Shown: positions 28,171 to 38,621, numbered from the stretch's first letter. The stretch is DNA of 64,000 nt from Planctomonas psychrotolerans (GCF_008642235.1 NZ_SJEV01000001.1:1878400-1942399), one strand, 5' to 3'. Notes: generated by a model from the letters alone, not told the origin. Numbers and translations are program-made.

Positions 28171-28173
28171 GCT
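28168..28173 (+). promoter_or_regulatory. -10 box for guaB3 formed by ABC-F stop codon
   Basis: TAGGCT begins with the TAG stop of the ABC-F gene and ends 6 nt before the guaB3 GTG. The 9-nt gap between stop and start has no Shine-Dalgarno. Confidence 0.6.
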
Positions 28174-28179
28174 GAACCG

Positions 28180-29298
28180 GTGAGTGACGTAGAGATCGGC
28201 CGCAGCAAACGGGCCCGCAGGGTGTACGCCTTCGACGACATCGCGATCGTGCCGTCACGGCGTACGCGCGACCCGCAGGACGTGTCGATCGGCTGGTCGA
28301 TCGATGCCTACCAGTTCGACATCCCCTTCCTCGCGGCGCCGATGGACTCGGTGGTGTCTCCCGCCACGGCCATCCGCATGGGCCAGCTCGGCGGACTCGG
28401 CGTGCTCGACCTCGAGGGCCTCTGGACGCGCTACGAGAACCCCGAGCCGCTGCTCGAGGAGATCCGCAATCTGCCCGCCGAGGTCGCCACCGCCCGCATG
28501 CAGACCATCTATTCGGAGCCGATCAAGCCCGAGCTGATCACGGCCCGCATCGCGGAGATCCGCGCGGCCGGCGTGACGGTGGCCGGGTCGCTGTCGCCCC
28601 AGCGCACGCACGACCTCTCCGACTGCGTGGTCGACGCCGGCGTCGACCTGTTCGTCATCCGCGGCACCACCGTGTCCGCCGAGCACGTGTCCCGCGCCTC
28701 CGAGCCGCTCAACCTCAAGAAGTTCATCTACGAGCTCGACGTGCCCGTGATCGTCGGAGGCGCCGCGACGTACACCGCGGCACTGCACCTCATGCGCACC
28801 GGGGCCGCCGGTGTGCTCGTCGGGTTCGGCGGGGGCGCCGCCTCGACCACCCGCAGCTCGCTCGGCATCCACGCGCCCATGGCCACCGCGGTGTCGGATG
28901 TCGCTGACGCGCGCCGCGACTACATGGACGAGTCGGGCGGCCGGTACGTGCACGTCATCGCCGATGGGGGCCTCGGCACCTCGGGCGACATCGTCAAGGC
29001 GATCTCCGTGGGCGCCGACGCGGTGATGCTCGGCTCCACGCTCGCCCGGGCCACGGATGCGCCCGGCGGCGGATACCACTGGGGGGCCGAAGCGCACCAC
29101 CCCGAGCTGCCGCGGGGCAGCCGGGTGCACGTCGGCCAGATCGCCCCGCTCCAGCAGATCCTTTACGGCCCGTCCACCGTGGCCGACGGAACCGCGAACC
29201 TCGCCGGGGCGCTGCGTCGGTCGATGGCCACCACCGGATACTCCGACCTCAAGGAGTTCCAGCGCGTCGAGGTCGTCGTCGCGCCGTACCACAAGTAG
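28180..29298 (+). CDS. guaB3: GuaB3 family IMP dehydrogenase-related protein
   Basis: A 372-aa TIM-barrel protein of the IMPDH/GMP reductase superfamily that lacks the CBS domains. Family features are VYAFDDIAIVPSRRTRDPQDV, APMDSVVSPATAIRMGQLGGLGVLDLEG and HVIADGGLGTSGDIVKAISVGADAVMLGS. The catalytic loop reads GFGGGAASTTR where IMPDH has GPGSICTTR, so the active-site Cys is Ser. It is therefore unlikely to be a standard IMPDH, and its reaction is open. The start is GTG 28180. In Mycobacterium the same gene also sits next to guaB, so the arrangement is conserved. Confidence 0.93.
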   Translation: MSDVEIGRSKRARRVYAFDDIAIVPSRRTRDPQDVSIGWSIDAYQFDIPFLAAPMDSVVSPATAIRMGQLGGLGVLDLEGLWTRYENPEPLLEEIRNLPAEVATARMQTIYSEPIKPELITARIAEIRAAGVTVAGSLSPQRTHDLSDCVVDAGVDLFVIRGTTVSAEHVSRASEPLNLKKFIYELDVPVIVGGAATYTAALHLMRTGAAGVLVGFGGGAASTTRSSLGIHAPMATAVSDVADARRDYMDESGGRYVHVIADGGLGTSGDIVKAISVGADAVMLGSTLARATDAPGGGYHWGAEAHHPELPRGSRVHVGQIAPLQQILYGPSTVADGTANLAGALRRSMATTGYSDLKEFQRVEVVVAPYHK

Positions 29299-29345
29299 CA
29301 CCGTTGGAAGGCGGGCTGCGGCCTGCGGAAAGCATGGAGGGGAAC

Positions 29346-31079
29346 ATGGCTCGATCTCGCACGGTGTCCCGGTCGTCCAAGCTCGGACCGGAGGAACGCG
29401 TCGCCGCGATCGATTCCCTCCGGTCCAAGGAGCTCGACATCCTCGTCGTCGGTGGGGGGATCGTCGGTGCGGGCAGCGCTCTCGACGCCGTGACCCGCGG
29501 TCTCAGCGTCGGACTCCTCGAGGCGCGGGACTGGTCGAGCGGCACGTCGAGCCGGTCCTCGAAGCTCGTGCACGGCGGCATCCGCTACCTCGAACAGCTC
29601 GACTTCCGCCTCGTCCGCGAGGCGCTCATGGAGCGCGGGCTGCTGTTGCAGCGCATCGCGCCGCACCTCGTGAAGCCCGTCCGCTTCCTCTACCCCCTCA
29701 AGAAGCGCGTCATCGAGCGGCTGTACATCGGCGCGGGCATGCTGCTCTACGACATCTTCAGCTGGTCAGGAGGGCGGCCGCCCGGCGTGCCGCACCACCG
29801 CCACCTCACCAAGCGCCAGGTTCTCCGCGCCATCCCGAGCCTCGCCAACGACGCGCTGGTGGGCGGCATCACCTACTACGACGCCCAGGTGGACGATGCG
29901 CGTTACGGTTCGTCGCTCGTGCGCACGGCGTCGTTCTACGGCGTGCACGCGGCCAGCCGCGTCCGCGTCGAGGGCTTCCTCAAGGTGGGCGAACGCGTGG
30001 TGGGCGTGAAGGCGCACGACCTGCAGACCGACGAGAGGTTCGAGGTGCGGGCCCGCCAGGTCGTGAACGCCACGGGCGTCTGGACCGACGACACCCAGTC
30101 GATGGTGGGCGAGCGCGGGCAGTTCAAGGTGCGGGCGTCGAAGGGCGTGCACCTGGTGGTGCCGCGCGACCGGTTCCAGTCCAACACCGGCCTGCTGCTC
30201 CGCACCGAGAAGAGCGTGCTGTTCGTCATCCCGTGGGGCCGGCACTGGCTGATCGGCACCACCGACACCGACTGGAACCTCGACAAGGCGCATCCGGCGG
30301 CGACCGCGGCCGACATCGACTACATCCTCGAGCGCGTGAACTCGGTGCTCGCGGTGCCGCTCACCCGCGAGGACGTGGAGGGCGTGTACGCGGGTCTGCG
30401 GCCGCTGCTCGCCGGAGAGTCGGACCAGACCTCCAAGCTGTCCCGCGAGCACCTCGTCGCGCACTCCGTGCCCGGGCTCGTGGTGGTGGCCGGCGGCAAG
30501 TGGACCACCTACCGCATCATGGCGAAGGACGCGATCGACGAGGCGGTCGCCGCGCTCGACGGCAAGGTGCCGCCGAGCGTGACCGAGGACATCAGCCTGC
30601 TCGGTGCCGAGGGGTACAGCGCCGCGTGGAACCGCCGCGGGAAGATCGCCCGGGCGTTCGGGGTGCACCGGGTGCGCATCGAGCACCTGCTCAACCGGTT
30701 CGGCACGCTCACCGACGAGATTCTCGACCTCATCCGCGAGCGTCCCGAGCTCGGCGAACCACTGCCCGGCGCGGACGACTACATCGGGGCCGAGGTCGTG
30801 TACGCCGCGAGCCACGAGGGCGCTCTGCATCTCGAGGACGTGCTCGCCCGGCGGACCCGCATCTCGATCGAGGCGTGGGACCGGGGAGTGTCGGCCGCGC
30901 CGGTCGCGGCGTCCCTCATGGCGGGCGTGCTCGGGTGGGACGACGAGCGGGAGCAGTCCGAGGTGGCGCACTACCTCAAGCGCGTCGCCGCGGAGATCGC
31001 GAGTCAGCGGCAGCCGGACGACGAGTCGGCGGACCGCGTGCGGCTCGAAGCGCCCGACGTGGCCGTCGTCCCGCGGTAG
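29346..31079 (+). CDS. glpD: Glycerol-3-phosphate dehydrogenase (FAD)
   Basis: GlpD oxidises glycerol-3-phosphate to dihydroxyacetone phosphate and passes electrons to the quinone pool at the membrane. The 577-aa product starts at ATG 29346 (GGAGGGG upstream; two upstream in-frame ATGs lack a site). It has the FAD-binding DILVVGGGIVGAGSALDA, the signature EARDWSSGTSSRSSKLVHGGIRYLEQ, IGTTDTDWNLD near residue 310, and the C-terminal DAO_C domain from about 410. No glycerol kinase or facilitator gene lies nearby. The repeat array begins 10 nt after its stop. Confidence 0.95.
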   Translation: MARSRTVSRSSKLGPEERVAAIDSLRSKELDILVVGGGIVGAGSALDAVTRGLSVGLLEARDWSSGTSSRSSKLVHGGIRYLEQLDFRLVREALMERGLLLQRIAPHLVKPVRFLYPLKKRVIERLYIGAGMLLYDIFSWSGGRPPGVPHHRHLTKRQVLRAIPSLANDALVGGITYYDAQVDDARYGSSLVRTASFYGVHAASRVRVEGFLKVGERVVGVKAHDLQTDERFEVRARQVVNATGVWTDDTQSMVGERGQFKVRASKGVHLVVPRDRFQSNTGLLLRTEKSVLFVIPWGRHWLIGTTDTDWNLDKAHPAATAADIDYILERVNSVLAVPLTREDVEGVYAGLRPLLAGESDQTSKLSREHLVAHSVPGLVVVAGGKWTTYRIMAKDAIDEAVAALDGKVPPSVTEDISLLGAEGYSAAWNRRGKIARAFGVHRVRIEHLLNRFGTLTDEILDLIRERPELGEPLPGADDYIGAEVVYAASHEGALHLEDVLARRTRISIEAWDRGVSAAPVAASLMAGVLGWDDEREQSEVAHYLKRVAAEIASQRQPDDESADRVRLEAPDVAVVPR

Positions 31080-31088
31080 CGGCCCCGC

Positions 31089-31264
31089 CCTTCGACAGGC
31101 TCAGGGACCGCCTTCGACAGGCTCAGGGACCGCCTTCGACAGGCTCAGGGACCGCCTTCGACAGGCTCAGGGACCGCCTTCGTCGGGCTCAGGGACCGCC
31201 TTCGACAGGCTCAGGGACCGCCCTTCAACAGGCTCAGGGACCGCCTTCGACAGGATCAGGGACC
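31089..31264 (+). repeat. Tandem array of eight 22-bp units
   Basis: Eight head-to-tail copies, each beginning CCTTCGACAGG and ending GGGACCG, start at 31089, 31111, 31133, 31155, 31177, 31199, 31222 and 31244. Units 1-4 and 6 are identical; unit 5 has TCGGG for ACAGG, unit 7 has an extra C before it and CAACA, unit 8 has GGATCAGG. Each unit can form CCCT/AGGG half stems. There are no spacers between units. An isolated inverted copy is at 26321. The array fills the gap between glpD and khtT. Confidence 0.95.
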
Positions 31265-31278
31265 CAGTGGCCGGCGGA

Positions 31279-31284
31279 TAGAAT
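31279..31284 (+). promoter_or_regulatory. Candidate -10 for khtT operon
   Basis: TAGAAT lies 36 nt before the khtT start, which also has a GAGGAG ribosome site. The expected -35 position falls inside the last repeat unit. Confidence 0.5.
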
Positions 31285-31319
31285 GGCCGCACCGCACCCT
31301 GGCATGTTGAGGAGCCCCC

Positions 31320-31862
31320 ATGGTCGACGTTCGGCGTGTCAAACTCCCCGGAGTGGGCGTGCTGCACACGTTCATCACCGAGGACGGCGGCAAGGTCGGC
31401 GTCATCGCCCACCGTTCCGGACACAGCGACCTCATCTCGTTCGCGGATGAGGAGGACGGCGGACCGGACGCGAGCAAGGTCTCGCTCCGGTTGAGCGAGG
31501 ACGAGGCGCACACGCTCGCGGAACTGCTGGGCGGCACGCGCATCACCGAGACGCTCGACAAGCTCGACCAGATCCCCGGCCTCAGCATCGACTGGTTCAC
31601 GGTGGACTATGACGACGCGATCGCCGGGCATCACCTCGGAGCGCTGGCGTCCGCCGGCATCATCGGGGTCACGGTCGTCGCGGTGGTCCGCGGCGAGTCC
31701 GCCAACCCGGCCCCCGCCGACGACTTCACGGTCTTCCCGGGCGACACCCTCGTCGTGGCGGGGTCGCCCGAGAAGGTCGCCAAGGTGTTCTCGTTCTACC
31801 GCACGGGCGCCCGCACCGCGCCGTCCGCGAACGACCGGCTCGACGCGCCGCCCGGGGGCTGA
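31320..31862 (+). CDS. khtT: K+/H+ antiporter regulatory subunit (KhtT type)
   Basis: A 180-aa cytoplasmic protein that gates the antiporter encoded next. The N-terminal half (DVRRVKLPGVGVLHTFITEDGGKVGVIAHRSG) is the KhtT-type domain; the C-terminal half (about 85-160: GLSIDWFTVDYDD, IIGVTVVAVVRGES, FPGDTLVVAGSPEKV) is an RCK_C/TrkA_C ligand-binding domain, often sensing cyclic di-AMP or pH in this family. ATG 31320 has GAGGAG 6 nt upstream. The antiporter starts 2 nt after the stop. Confidence 0.92.
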   Translation: MVDVRRVKLPGVGVLHTFITEDGGKVGVIAHRSGHSDLISFADEEDGGPDASKVSLRLSEDEAHTLAELLGGTRITETLDKLDQIPGLSIDWFTVDYDDAIAGHHLGALASAGIIGVTVVAVVRGESANPAPADDFTVFPGDTLVVAGSPEKVAKVFSFYRTGARTAPSANDRLDAPPGG

Positions 31863-31864
31863 TC

Positions 31865-33199
31865 GTGCACCTCGGCGACGACCTCATCACCCTCGGACTG
31901 CTGTTCGTCCTCGCCTACGTGCTCGGCCGGCTCGGCAAGCTGATCGGCTTGCCCGCCATCCCGGTGTACATGGTGGTCGGACTGCTCGCGAGCCCCAACA
32001 CCGACGTCTTCCCGCTCGACTTCACCGCGGACATCGAGATGATCGCGGTGTTCGGTCTGATCCTGCTGCTGTTCAGCCTCGGCCTCGAGTTCGACCTCGA
32101 CGACTTCTTCTCGAGCGCCCGCACCCTGCTCATCTCCGGCGGTTCGTACATCCTGCTCAACATGGGCGTCGGCTTCGTGTTCGGCATGCTCGTGGGCTGG
32201 GGGCCGCGCGAGGCGCTCGTGATCGCGGGGATGATCGGGACGTCGTCGAGCGCCATCATCACCAAGCTGCTCATCGAACTGCGCCGCCTGGCCAACCGTG
32301 AGACCCCGATGATCCTCGGCGTGACCGTGGTCGGCGACGTCTTCATCGCCGTCTACCTCGCGATCGTGTCGGTGGTGCTGAGCGGCGAGACGGAGATCTG
32401 GCCGATCGTGGTGCAGCTCACCGTGTCGTTCCTGTTCCTCGTCGCCATGTTCACGGTGGCGCGGTGGGGTGGCCGGGTGGTGTCGCAGCTCATGCGCACC
32501 AAGGACGACGAGCTGTTCACGATTCTGTTCTTCGGCCTCGCCCTGCTCTTCGCGGGCATCGGCGAGATCATCGGCGTGACGGACGCCATCGGGGCATTCC
32601 TCATCGGTCTCGTGCTCGGCGCCAGCCGCCATCGCACGCGGATCGAGCGGGTGGCCGTGCCCCTCCGGGACGTGTTCGCCGCGTTCTTCTTCCTGAACTT
32701 CGGACTCGCGCTCGACGTCGAGGAGTTCGGCTCCGTCGCCGAGATCGTGCTCCTGGCCGTGCTGGTCACCTTCGCGCTGAACGTGCTCGCCGGGATCCTC
32801 GTGGCGCGCCTGCACGGGATGGGTCGTGCCGAGGCGGTCAACGCCGCGGCGATCCTCGTCAACCGGGGCGAGTTCACCCTGATCCTCGCGACGCTCTCGG
32901 TGGGCGCGGGTCTCGATCCGCGACTGCAGCCGTTCGCCGGACTGTACGTGCTCCTCATGGCCGTGCTCGGACCGTTGTTCGCCTCGAACTCCGAGCGGAT
33001 CGGCGTCGCCATCGCGCCCCGGAACCGGCGTGGCTCGGCGGGCACCCGACGGAATGCGCCCCGGGAGAACGACCCGATCGCGCTCATGGAGGAGTCGCTC
33101 AGAGGGGACGCGGGCAACGGGAATCCGCACGCCGGTGACGTGGGCGAACCGCCCCATCCCGGAACCCGGCCCGAACGCGAGAGGGAACCCGACTACTGA
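31865..33199 (+). CDS. khtU: K+/H+ antiporter, CPA2 family (KhtU type)
   Basis: A 444-aa membrane protein that exchanges K+ for H+. It has about 12 hydrophobic helices, with the family's GLPAIPVYMVVGLLASP near the N-terminus, the FSLGLEFDLDDFF motif near residue 75, and GTSSSAIITKLLIEL near residue 120. The C-terminal 70 residues are hydrophilic, rich in Arg, Pro and Gly. GTG 31865 starts 2 nt after khtT, so the pair is translationally coupled. The pair probably protects against K+ or alkali stress. Confidence 0.92.
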   Translation: MHLGDDLITLGLLFVLAYVLGRLGKLIGLPAIPVYMVVGLLASPNTDVFPLDFTADIEMIAVFGLILLLFSLGLEFDLDDFFSSARTLLISGGSYILLNMGVGFVFGMLVGWGPREALVIAGMIGTSSSAIITKLLIELRRLANRETPMILGVTVVGDVFIAVYLAIVSVVLSGETEIWPIVVQLTVSFLFLVAMFTVARWGGRVVSQLMRTKDDELFTILFFGLALLFAGIGEIIGVTDAIGAFLIGLVLGASRHRTRIERVAVPLRDVFAAFFFLNFGLALDVEEFGSVAEIVLLAVLVTFALNVLAGILVARLHGMGRAEAVNAAAILVNRGEFTLILATLSVGAGLDPRLQPFAGLYVLLMAVLGPLFASNSERIGVAIAPRNRRGSAGTRRNAPRENDPIALMEESLRGDAGNGNPHAGDVGEPPHPGTRPEREREPDY

Positions 33200-33201
33200 C
33201 C

Positions 33202-34017
33202 ATGCTCGACATCATGCGCCGGCCGAAGTGGATCGGTCTCCTCGTCCTCGCCCTTGCCATCGCGGCGGGGTTCGCCCTCCTCGGCCAGTGGCAGCTCGCC
33301 CGAGCCGTCGAATCGGGTGTGGTGCTCGAACGCGCCACCGAGGAGGCGATCCCGCTGCCCGAGGTCGTGCAGCCGCAACAGCCCGTGCCCGAGGCGTCCT
33401 CGGGCCAGCGGGTGAGCGTGACCGGCATCTGGCAGCCCGGGGACTACGAACTCGTCGCGGACCGGGTGAACGGCGGGGCGGACGGATTCTGGGTGGTGGG
33501 TCACCTCGCCGTCACCACCGACGGCGAGACGGTCGCCGACAACGCGCCCGGGCTCGCCGTGGCGCTCGGGTGGACGGCCGACCGTGCCGACGCGCTCGCG
33601 GCCGCCGACACGGCCGCCCGCACCGCACCCACCCAGCCGGTGTCGATCACCGGCCGGTTCCTGCCGAGCGAGGCGCCCGAGCTGCCCGACGAGTCTGGGG
33701 ATCCCGACGAGATGACCACGCTCTCGGTCGCCGCGCTGATCAACCGGTGGGAGGACTTCGGGAACACCGATGCGTACTCCGGATTCGTGGTGGCGGACGA
33801 GGCGCCCGCGCCGCTCCAGGTCATCGATTCGCCCGCGCCGTCCACCGCGATCCAGCTCAACTGGCTGAACATCTTCTACGCCGCCGAGTGGGTGATCTTC
33901 GCCGGTTTCGCGGTGTTCATCTGGTTCCGCCTCGTGCGCGACCAGCTGGAACGGGAGACCGAGGAGGCGGAGGAGGCCGAGGAAGCGGCGAAGCTCGCCG
34001 CTTCGGGCAGTCGGTAG
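33202..34017 (+). CDS. SURF1-family protein
   Basis: SURF1 proteins help assemble aa3-type cytochrome c oxidase, in part by heme a handling. The 271-aa product has the two-helix topology: an N-terminal helix (about 10-27, WIGLLVLALAIAAGFALLGQWQLARA, including the family's LGxWQLxR motif) and a C-terminal helix (about 215-240), with an extracytoplasmic loop between them containing GRFLPSEAPELPDE. The C-terminus is Glu/Ala-rich coiled coil. It starts 2 nt after the antiporter gene. The TAG stop forms the start of the next gene's -10. Confidence 0.9.
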   Translation: MLDIMRRPKWIGLLVLALAIAAGFALLGQWQLARAVESGVVLERATEEAIPLPEVVQPQQPVPEASSGQRVSVTGIWQPGDYELVADRVNGGADGFWVVGHLAVTTDGETVADNAPGLAVALGWTADRADALAAADTAARTAPTQPVSITGRFLPSEAPELPDESGDPDEMTTLSVAALINRWEDFGNTDAYSGFVVADEAPAPLQVIDSPAPSTAIQLNWLNIFYAAEWVIFAGFAVFIWFRLVRDQLERETEEAEEAEEAAKLAASGSR

Positions 34018-34020
34018 AAT
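34015..34020 (+). promoter_or_regulatory. -10 box for DUF3817 gene formed by SURF1 stop codon
   Basis: TAGAAT begins with the SURF1 TAG stop and ends 7 nt before the ATG at 34028. There is no Shine-Dalgarno in the 10-nt gap. Confidence 0.6.
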
Positions 34021-34027
34021 CGAAGCC

Positions 34028-34493
34028 ATGCCGCTCGCACCCAAGCCCTCGACTTTCCCCCGCATCCGGAGCGCACGCACCTTCTACACCGTGACGGCGT
34101 ACATCACCGGGGTGCTCCTGCTGCTGCTCGTGATCGAGATGCTGCTGAAGTACGTGGGCAAAGTGGAGATCGAGCTCGGCGGGCCGTTCGGCTTCCTCGC
34201 GCTCGTGCCCGAGGGCACCACCACGGCATTCAACCTGAGCATCGGCATCCTCACCGTCCACGGGTGGTTCTACGTCGTGTACCTCATCGGCTGCTACCGG
34301 GTGTGGACCCTCATGCGCTGGAGCATGGGTCGGTTCCTGCTCCTCGCCGCGGGCGGAGTGCTCCCCTTCCTCTCCTTCATCGTCGAGCGGCGCACCGCGC
34401 GCGAGATCGACTCGTACCTCGCCGCCCGCGAAGCGGAGCTCGCGAACGATCCAGCCACCCCCTCAGCAGCCAACCCCAGCGTGGAGGCATCAC

Positions 34494-34498
<5 letters not shown>
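34028..34498 (+). CDS. DUF3817 membrane protein
   Basis: A 156-aa protein with three hydrophobic helices (about 24-42, 70-93, 98-120) and a charged C-terminal tail. The stretch [28 protein letters not shown] and the later [24 protein letters not shown] are typical of DUF3817. The function is unknown; family members commonly neighbour guaA or SURF1 in actinobacteria. Its TAG stop overlaps the proposed ATT start of guaA. Confidence 0.85.
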
Positions 34499-36077
<1,579 letters not shown>

Positions 36078-36106
36078 TCCCCTCCCGGTTCTCCGCCGGA
36101 AACGAC

Positions 36107-36132
36107 AACGGCCGCCCCGAGGGGCGGCCGTT
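36107..36132. terminator. guaA terminator (bidirectional)
   Basis: AACGGCCGCCCC and GGGGCGGCCGTT form a perfect 12-bp stem around GA, followed by a T-rich stretch, between convergent guaA and the Bax-inhibitor gene. Confidence 0.9.
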
Positions 36133-36149
36133 TCGTGTTGCGGAGGTGT

Positions 36150-36926
36150 CTAGTCGCTGCCACGCAGGATGGCGAAGATGCGCAGGATCTCGATGTAGAG
36201 CCACACGATGGTGACCATGAGACCGAACGCCGCCTGCCAGCCGAGCTTGCGGGGAGCTCCCGAGCGCACGCCGCGCTGGATGAAGTCGAAGTCGAGCACC
36301 AGCGAGTACGACGCCATGACCACCGCGAGCAGGCCGATGACGATGCCGAAGAGCCCGGCACGGAGGCCGAACGGGTTGTCCAGGACACCGAACATCACGA
36401 GGCCGAAGTTCACGAGCGAGAACACCAGGTAGCTGACCATCGCGACCATGAAGATCTTGGTGGCCCGCTTGGAGGCGCGGATCTTGCCGCTGCGGAACAG
36501 TGCGAGCACGACACCGACGACCACGAGGGTCGCGAGCACGGCCTGCACGGCGAGGCCGTCGAACTGGGTGTCGAGGATGCGGGAGATGCCGCCGACGAAG
36601 AGTCCCTGGAACGCCGCGTAGGCGACGATCAGGGGTACGGACGGCTGCTTCTTGAACGCGTTGACGAGCCCGAGCACCAGACCGATGATCGCGCCCGGCA
36701 GAGCGAGTGCCGGGATCATCCAGCCGACTGCCGCAGTGGCGAGGAGCACCGCGAAGAGCACGACGCTCTTGGTGATGGTGTCCTCATAGGTCATGCGGTC
36801 GGTCTCGACCGCGGTGGCCGACGGGCTGTCGTACAGCGCCTGCAGGCTTTCGGGCGTGACCTCCTGCGTAGGGGCTACGCCGCGACCGTTGAAGGCCGGG
36901 TTTCGCGAGAACGTGGGGTTTGCCAT
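36150..36926 (-). CDS. Bax inhibitor-1/YccA family membrane protein
   Basis: A 258-aa protein with seven hydrophobic helices from about residue 50. Family sequence is visible in VLDFDFIQRGVRSGAPRKLGWQAAFGLMVTIVWLYIEILRIFAILR at the C-terminus, including the conserved acidic pair in the last helices. The N-terminus MANPTFSRNPAFNGR is characteristic of actinobacterial members. The start at 36926 has AGAGGA 3 nt upstream. Members are proposed pH-sensitive calcium leak channels; the role in bacteria is not established. Confidence 0.9.
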   Translation of the reverse strand: MANPTFSRNPAFNGRGVAPTQEVTPESLQALYDSPSATAVETDRMTYEDTITKSVVLFAVLLATAAVGWMIPALALPGAIIGLVLGLVNAFKKQPSVPLIVAYAAFQGLFVGGISRILDTQFDGLAVQAVLATLVVVGVVLALFRSGKIRASKRATKIFMVAMVSYLVFSLVNFGLVMFGVLDNPFGLRAGLFGIVIGLLAVVMASYSLVLDFDFIQRGVRSGAPRKLGWQAAFGLMVTIVWLYIEILRIFAILRGSD

Positions 36927-36976
36927 GGTTCCTCTGTCTATAGGGGTGGGGGCACCGCAATGGTGCTGCACCAAAT

Positions 36977-37558
36977 CTAGCCGATCAGGCCGCCGGATCC
37001 CTTGGCGTTCGCCCGAAGCGTGCGGCCGAGGTGCAGTCGGCGGGCCAGCCATGCGGTAGCGACGAGCAGCACGGTGCTCGCGGTCAGAGCGAGGCCGAAG
37101 GCGCCGTAGTCGTGCAGCAGTTCGGCGAGCAGCAGACCGAACGCGATCGGGATGAGGAGGACGGGCCAGCACCTGGCCGGGCGGTGCCGCACCAGCAGCC
37201 ACCCGGCCAGCGGAACCACGAACAGCCACATCTGCGCGGGTCCGCCCAGCATCCCGCAAAAGGCCAGTGTGCTCGGCAGTGCGGGTACGACGCGTCGCCA
37301 GCCCTGGGCGGGGAGGATCAGCCATCCCGAGGTGTGCAGCATCGTTCCGGCGAGAAGGCCGAACAGGAAGTAGGTGTTGGTGAGCTCGATGAGCACGCCG
37401 CCGGTCACAAGCATCGCCAGCCCGTTCCCGTAGCGGCCGCGGTACGTGCCCCAGCGCAGCGGCACCGACGACGTCGGTTCCGGTATCCGCGTCCGCATGA
37501 TCGCCCCCCAGCCTCGCGCCGGTTCCCCGAGTCTGCTGCCGCCGGCGGTGTCGGCCAT
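36977..37558 (-). CDS. Unknown multi-pass membrane protein
   Basis: I do not recognise this 193-aa protein. It has five or six hydrophobic helices between about residues 47 and 178, including TGGVLIELTNTYFLFGLLAG and MLGGPAQMWLFVVPLAGWLL, with a Lys/Arg-bearing C-terminus. ATG 37558 has AGGA 5 nt upstream. It is in tandem with the Bax-inhibitor gene (50-nt gap) and divergent from the GDPD gene. Confidence 0.65.
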   Translation of the reverse strand: MADTAGGSRLGEPARGWGAIMRTRIPEPTSSVPLRWGTYRGRYGNGLAMLVTGGVLIELTNTYFLFGLLAGTMLHTSGWLILPAQGWRRVVPALPSTLAFCGMLGGPAQMWLFVVPLAGWLLVRHRPARCWPVLLIPIAFGLLLAELLHDYGAFGLALTASTVLLVATAWLARRLHLGRTLRANAKGSGGLIG

Positions 37559-37592
37559 GGCATCCTATCGACCGCGGTTCCTCCCGGTCGCG

Positions 37593-37598
37593 TAGCGT
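37593..37598 (+). promoter_or_regulatory. -10 box for leaderless GDPD gene
   Basis: TAGCGT lies 6 nt before ATG 37605, with no Shine-Dalgarno. Confidence 0.5.
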
Positions 37599-37604
37599 GG
37601 ACGG

Positions 37605-38621
37605 ATGCTCTCGACGCCGCGTCCGGTCATCATCGGGCATCGGGGTGCCCCGGGATACCGCCCCGAACACACCCGGTCGAGTTTCGAGCTCGCCTTCGCG
37701 CTGGGCGCCGACGCCGTGGAGCCGGACATCTTGGCGACCCGCGACGGCGTGCTGGTGGTGCGGCACGAGAACGAGATCTCCGGCACGACCAACGTGGCGG
37801 ACCTGCCGCGATACGCCGACCGGCGGACGACCAAGGAGATCGACGGCCGCCCGCACACCGGGTGGTTCACCGAGGACTTCACCTGGGCCGAGCTCGGCGA
37901 ACTCCGCGCGCGGGAGCGGCTGCCCGGCATCCGCAGCACGAGTGCGTCGTTCGACGACACGCTGGGACTCCTCCGCCTCGAGGACGTGCTCGAGCTGGTG
38001 GACACCGCCGCCGCCGACTCGGGCCGGAACCTGGGCATCGTCGTCGAGGTCAAGCACGCCACCTACTTCGACTCGCTCGGCCTCCCGCTCGACGAACTGC
38101 TCGCCGACACTCTCGGAGCCGCGGGCTGGGCCGCACGAGGCGACCGGCTCGTGGTGGAGTCGTTCGAGGCGGGCATGCTCGACCGCTTCGCGCGGCGCGG
38201 AGTCGACGCATCCCGGGTGTTCCTGCTCGATGCGGCCGGGGCGCCGTTCGACGAGGTGGCCGCGCGGGGGAGCGCGGCACCGACCTACGACGACCACCTG
38301 ACCGACGACGGACTGGCGGCGCTCGGAGCGCGGGTCGACGGCATCAGCGTCGACCGGAGCAGGCTGCTCCCCACGGACGCCGCCGGTGTCGCGCTCTGCA
38401 CCACCGATCTCGTCGACCGCGCCCACCGGGCCGGGCTGTCGGCGTACTGCTGGACCCTCCGGCCGGAGAACAGGTTCCTGCCCGTCAACTTCCGGCACGG
38501 CACGCACCCGGCGTCGTTCGGCAACTACGAGAGCGAGTGGCGACTCCTCGCCGCAACCGGTCTCGACGGCGTCTTCGTCGACCACCCCGACCTCGCCGTC
38601 GCCGCGCTCATGGAGCGCTGA
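37605..38621 (+). CDS. Glycerophosphodiester phosphodiesterase
   Basis: This enzyme hydrolyses glycerophosphodiesters to glycerol-3-phosphate and an alcohol; glpD at 29346 could use the product. The 338-aa TIM-barrel protein has the catalytic and metal motifs HRGAPGYRPEHT, VEPDILATRDGVLVVRHE and EVKHATYF, and ends VFVDHPDLAV. It has no signal peptide and is probably cytoplasmic. It is somewhat longer than the minimal domain because of an insert around residues 55-110 (DLPRYADRRTTKEIDG), seen in larger GDPDs. Confidence 0.93.
   Translation: MLSTPRPVIIGHRGAPGYRPEHTRSSFELAFALGADAVEPDILATRDGVLVVRHENEISGTTNVADLPRYADRRTTKEIDGRPHTGWFTEDFTWAELGELRARERLPGIRSTSASFDDTLGLLRLEDVLELVDTAAADSGRNLGIVVEVKHATYFDSLGLPLDELLADTLGAAGWAARGDRLVVESFEAGMLDRFARRGVDASRVFLLDAAGAPFDEVAARGSAAPTYDDHLTDDGLAALGARVDGISVDRSRLLPTDAAGVALCTTDLVDRAHRAGLSAYCWTLRPENRFLPVNFRHGTHPASFGNYESEWRLLAATGLDGVFVDHPDLAVAALMER

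Noticed and set aside
31089-31264. CRISPR-like appearance of the repeat array
   Set aside because: Units are directly adjacent with no spacers and no cas genes are nearby; it is a simple tandem repeat.
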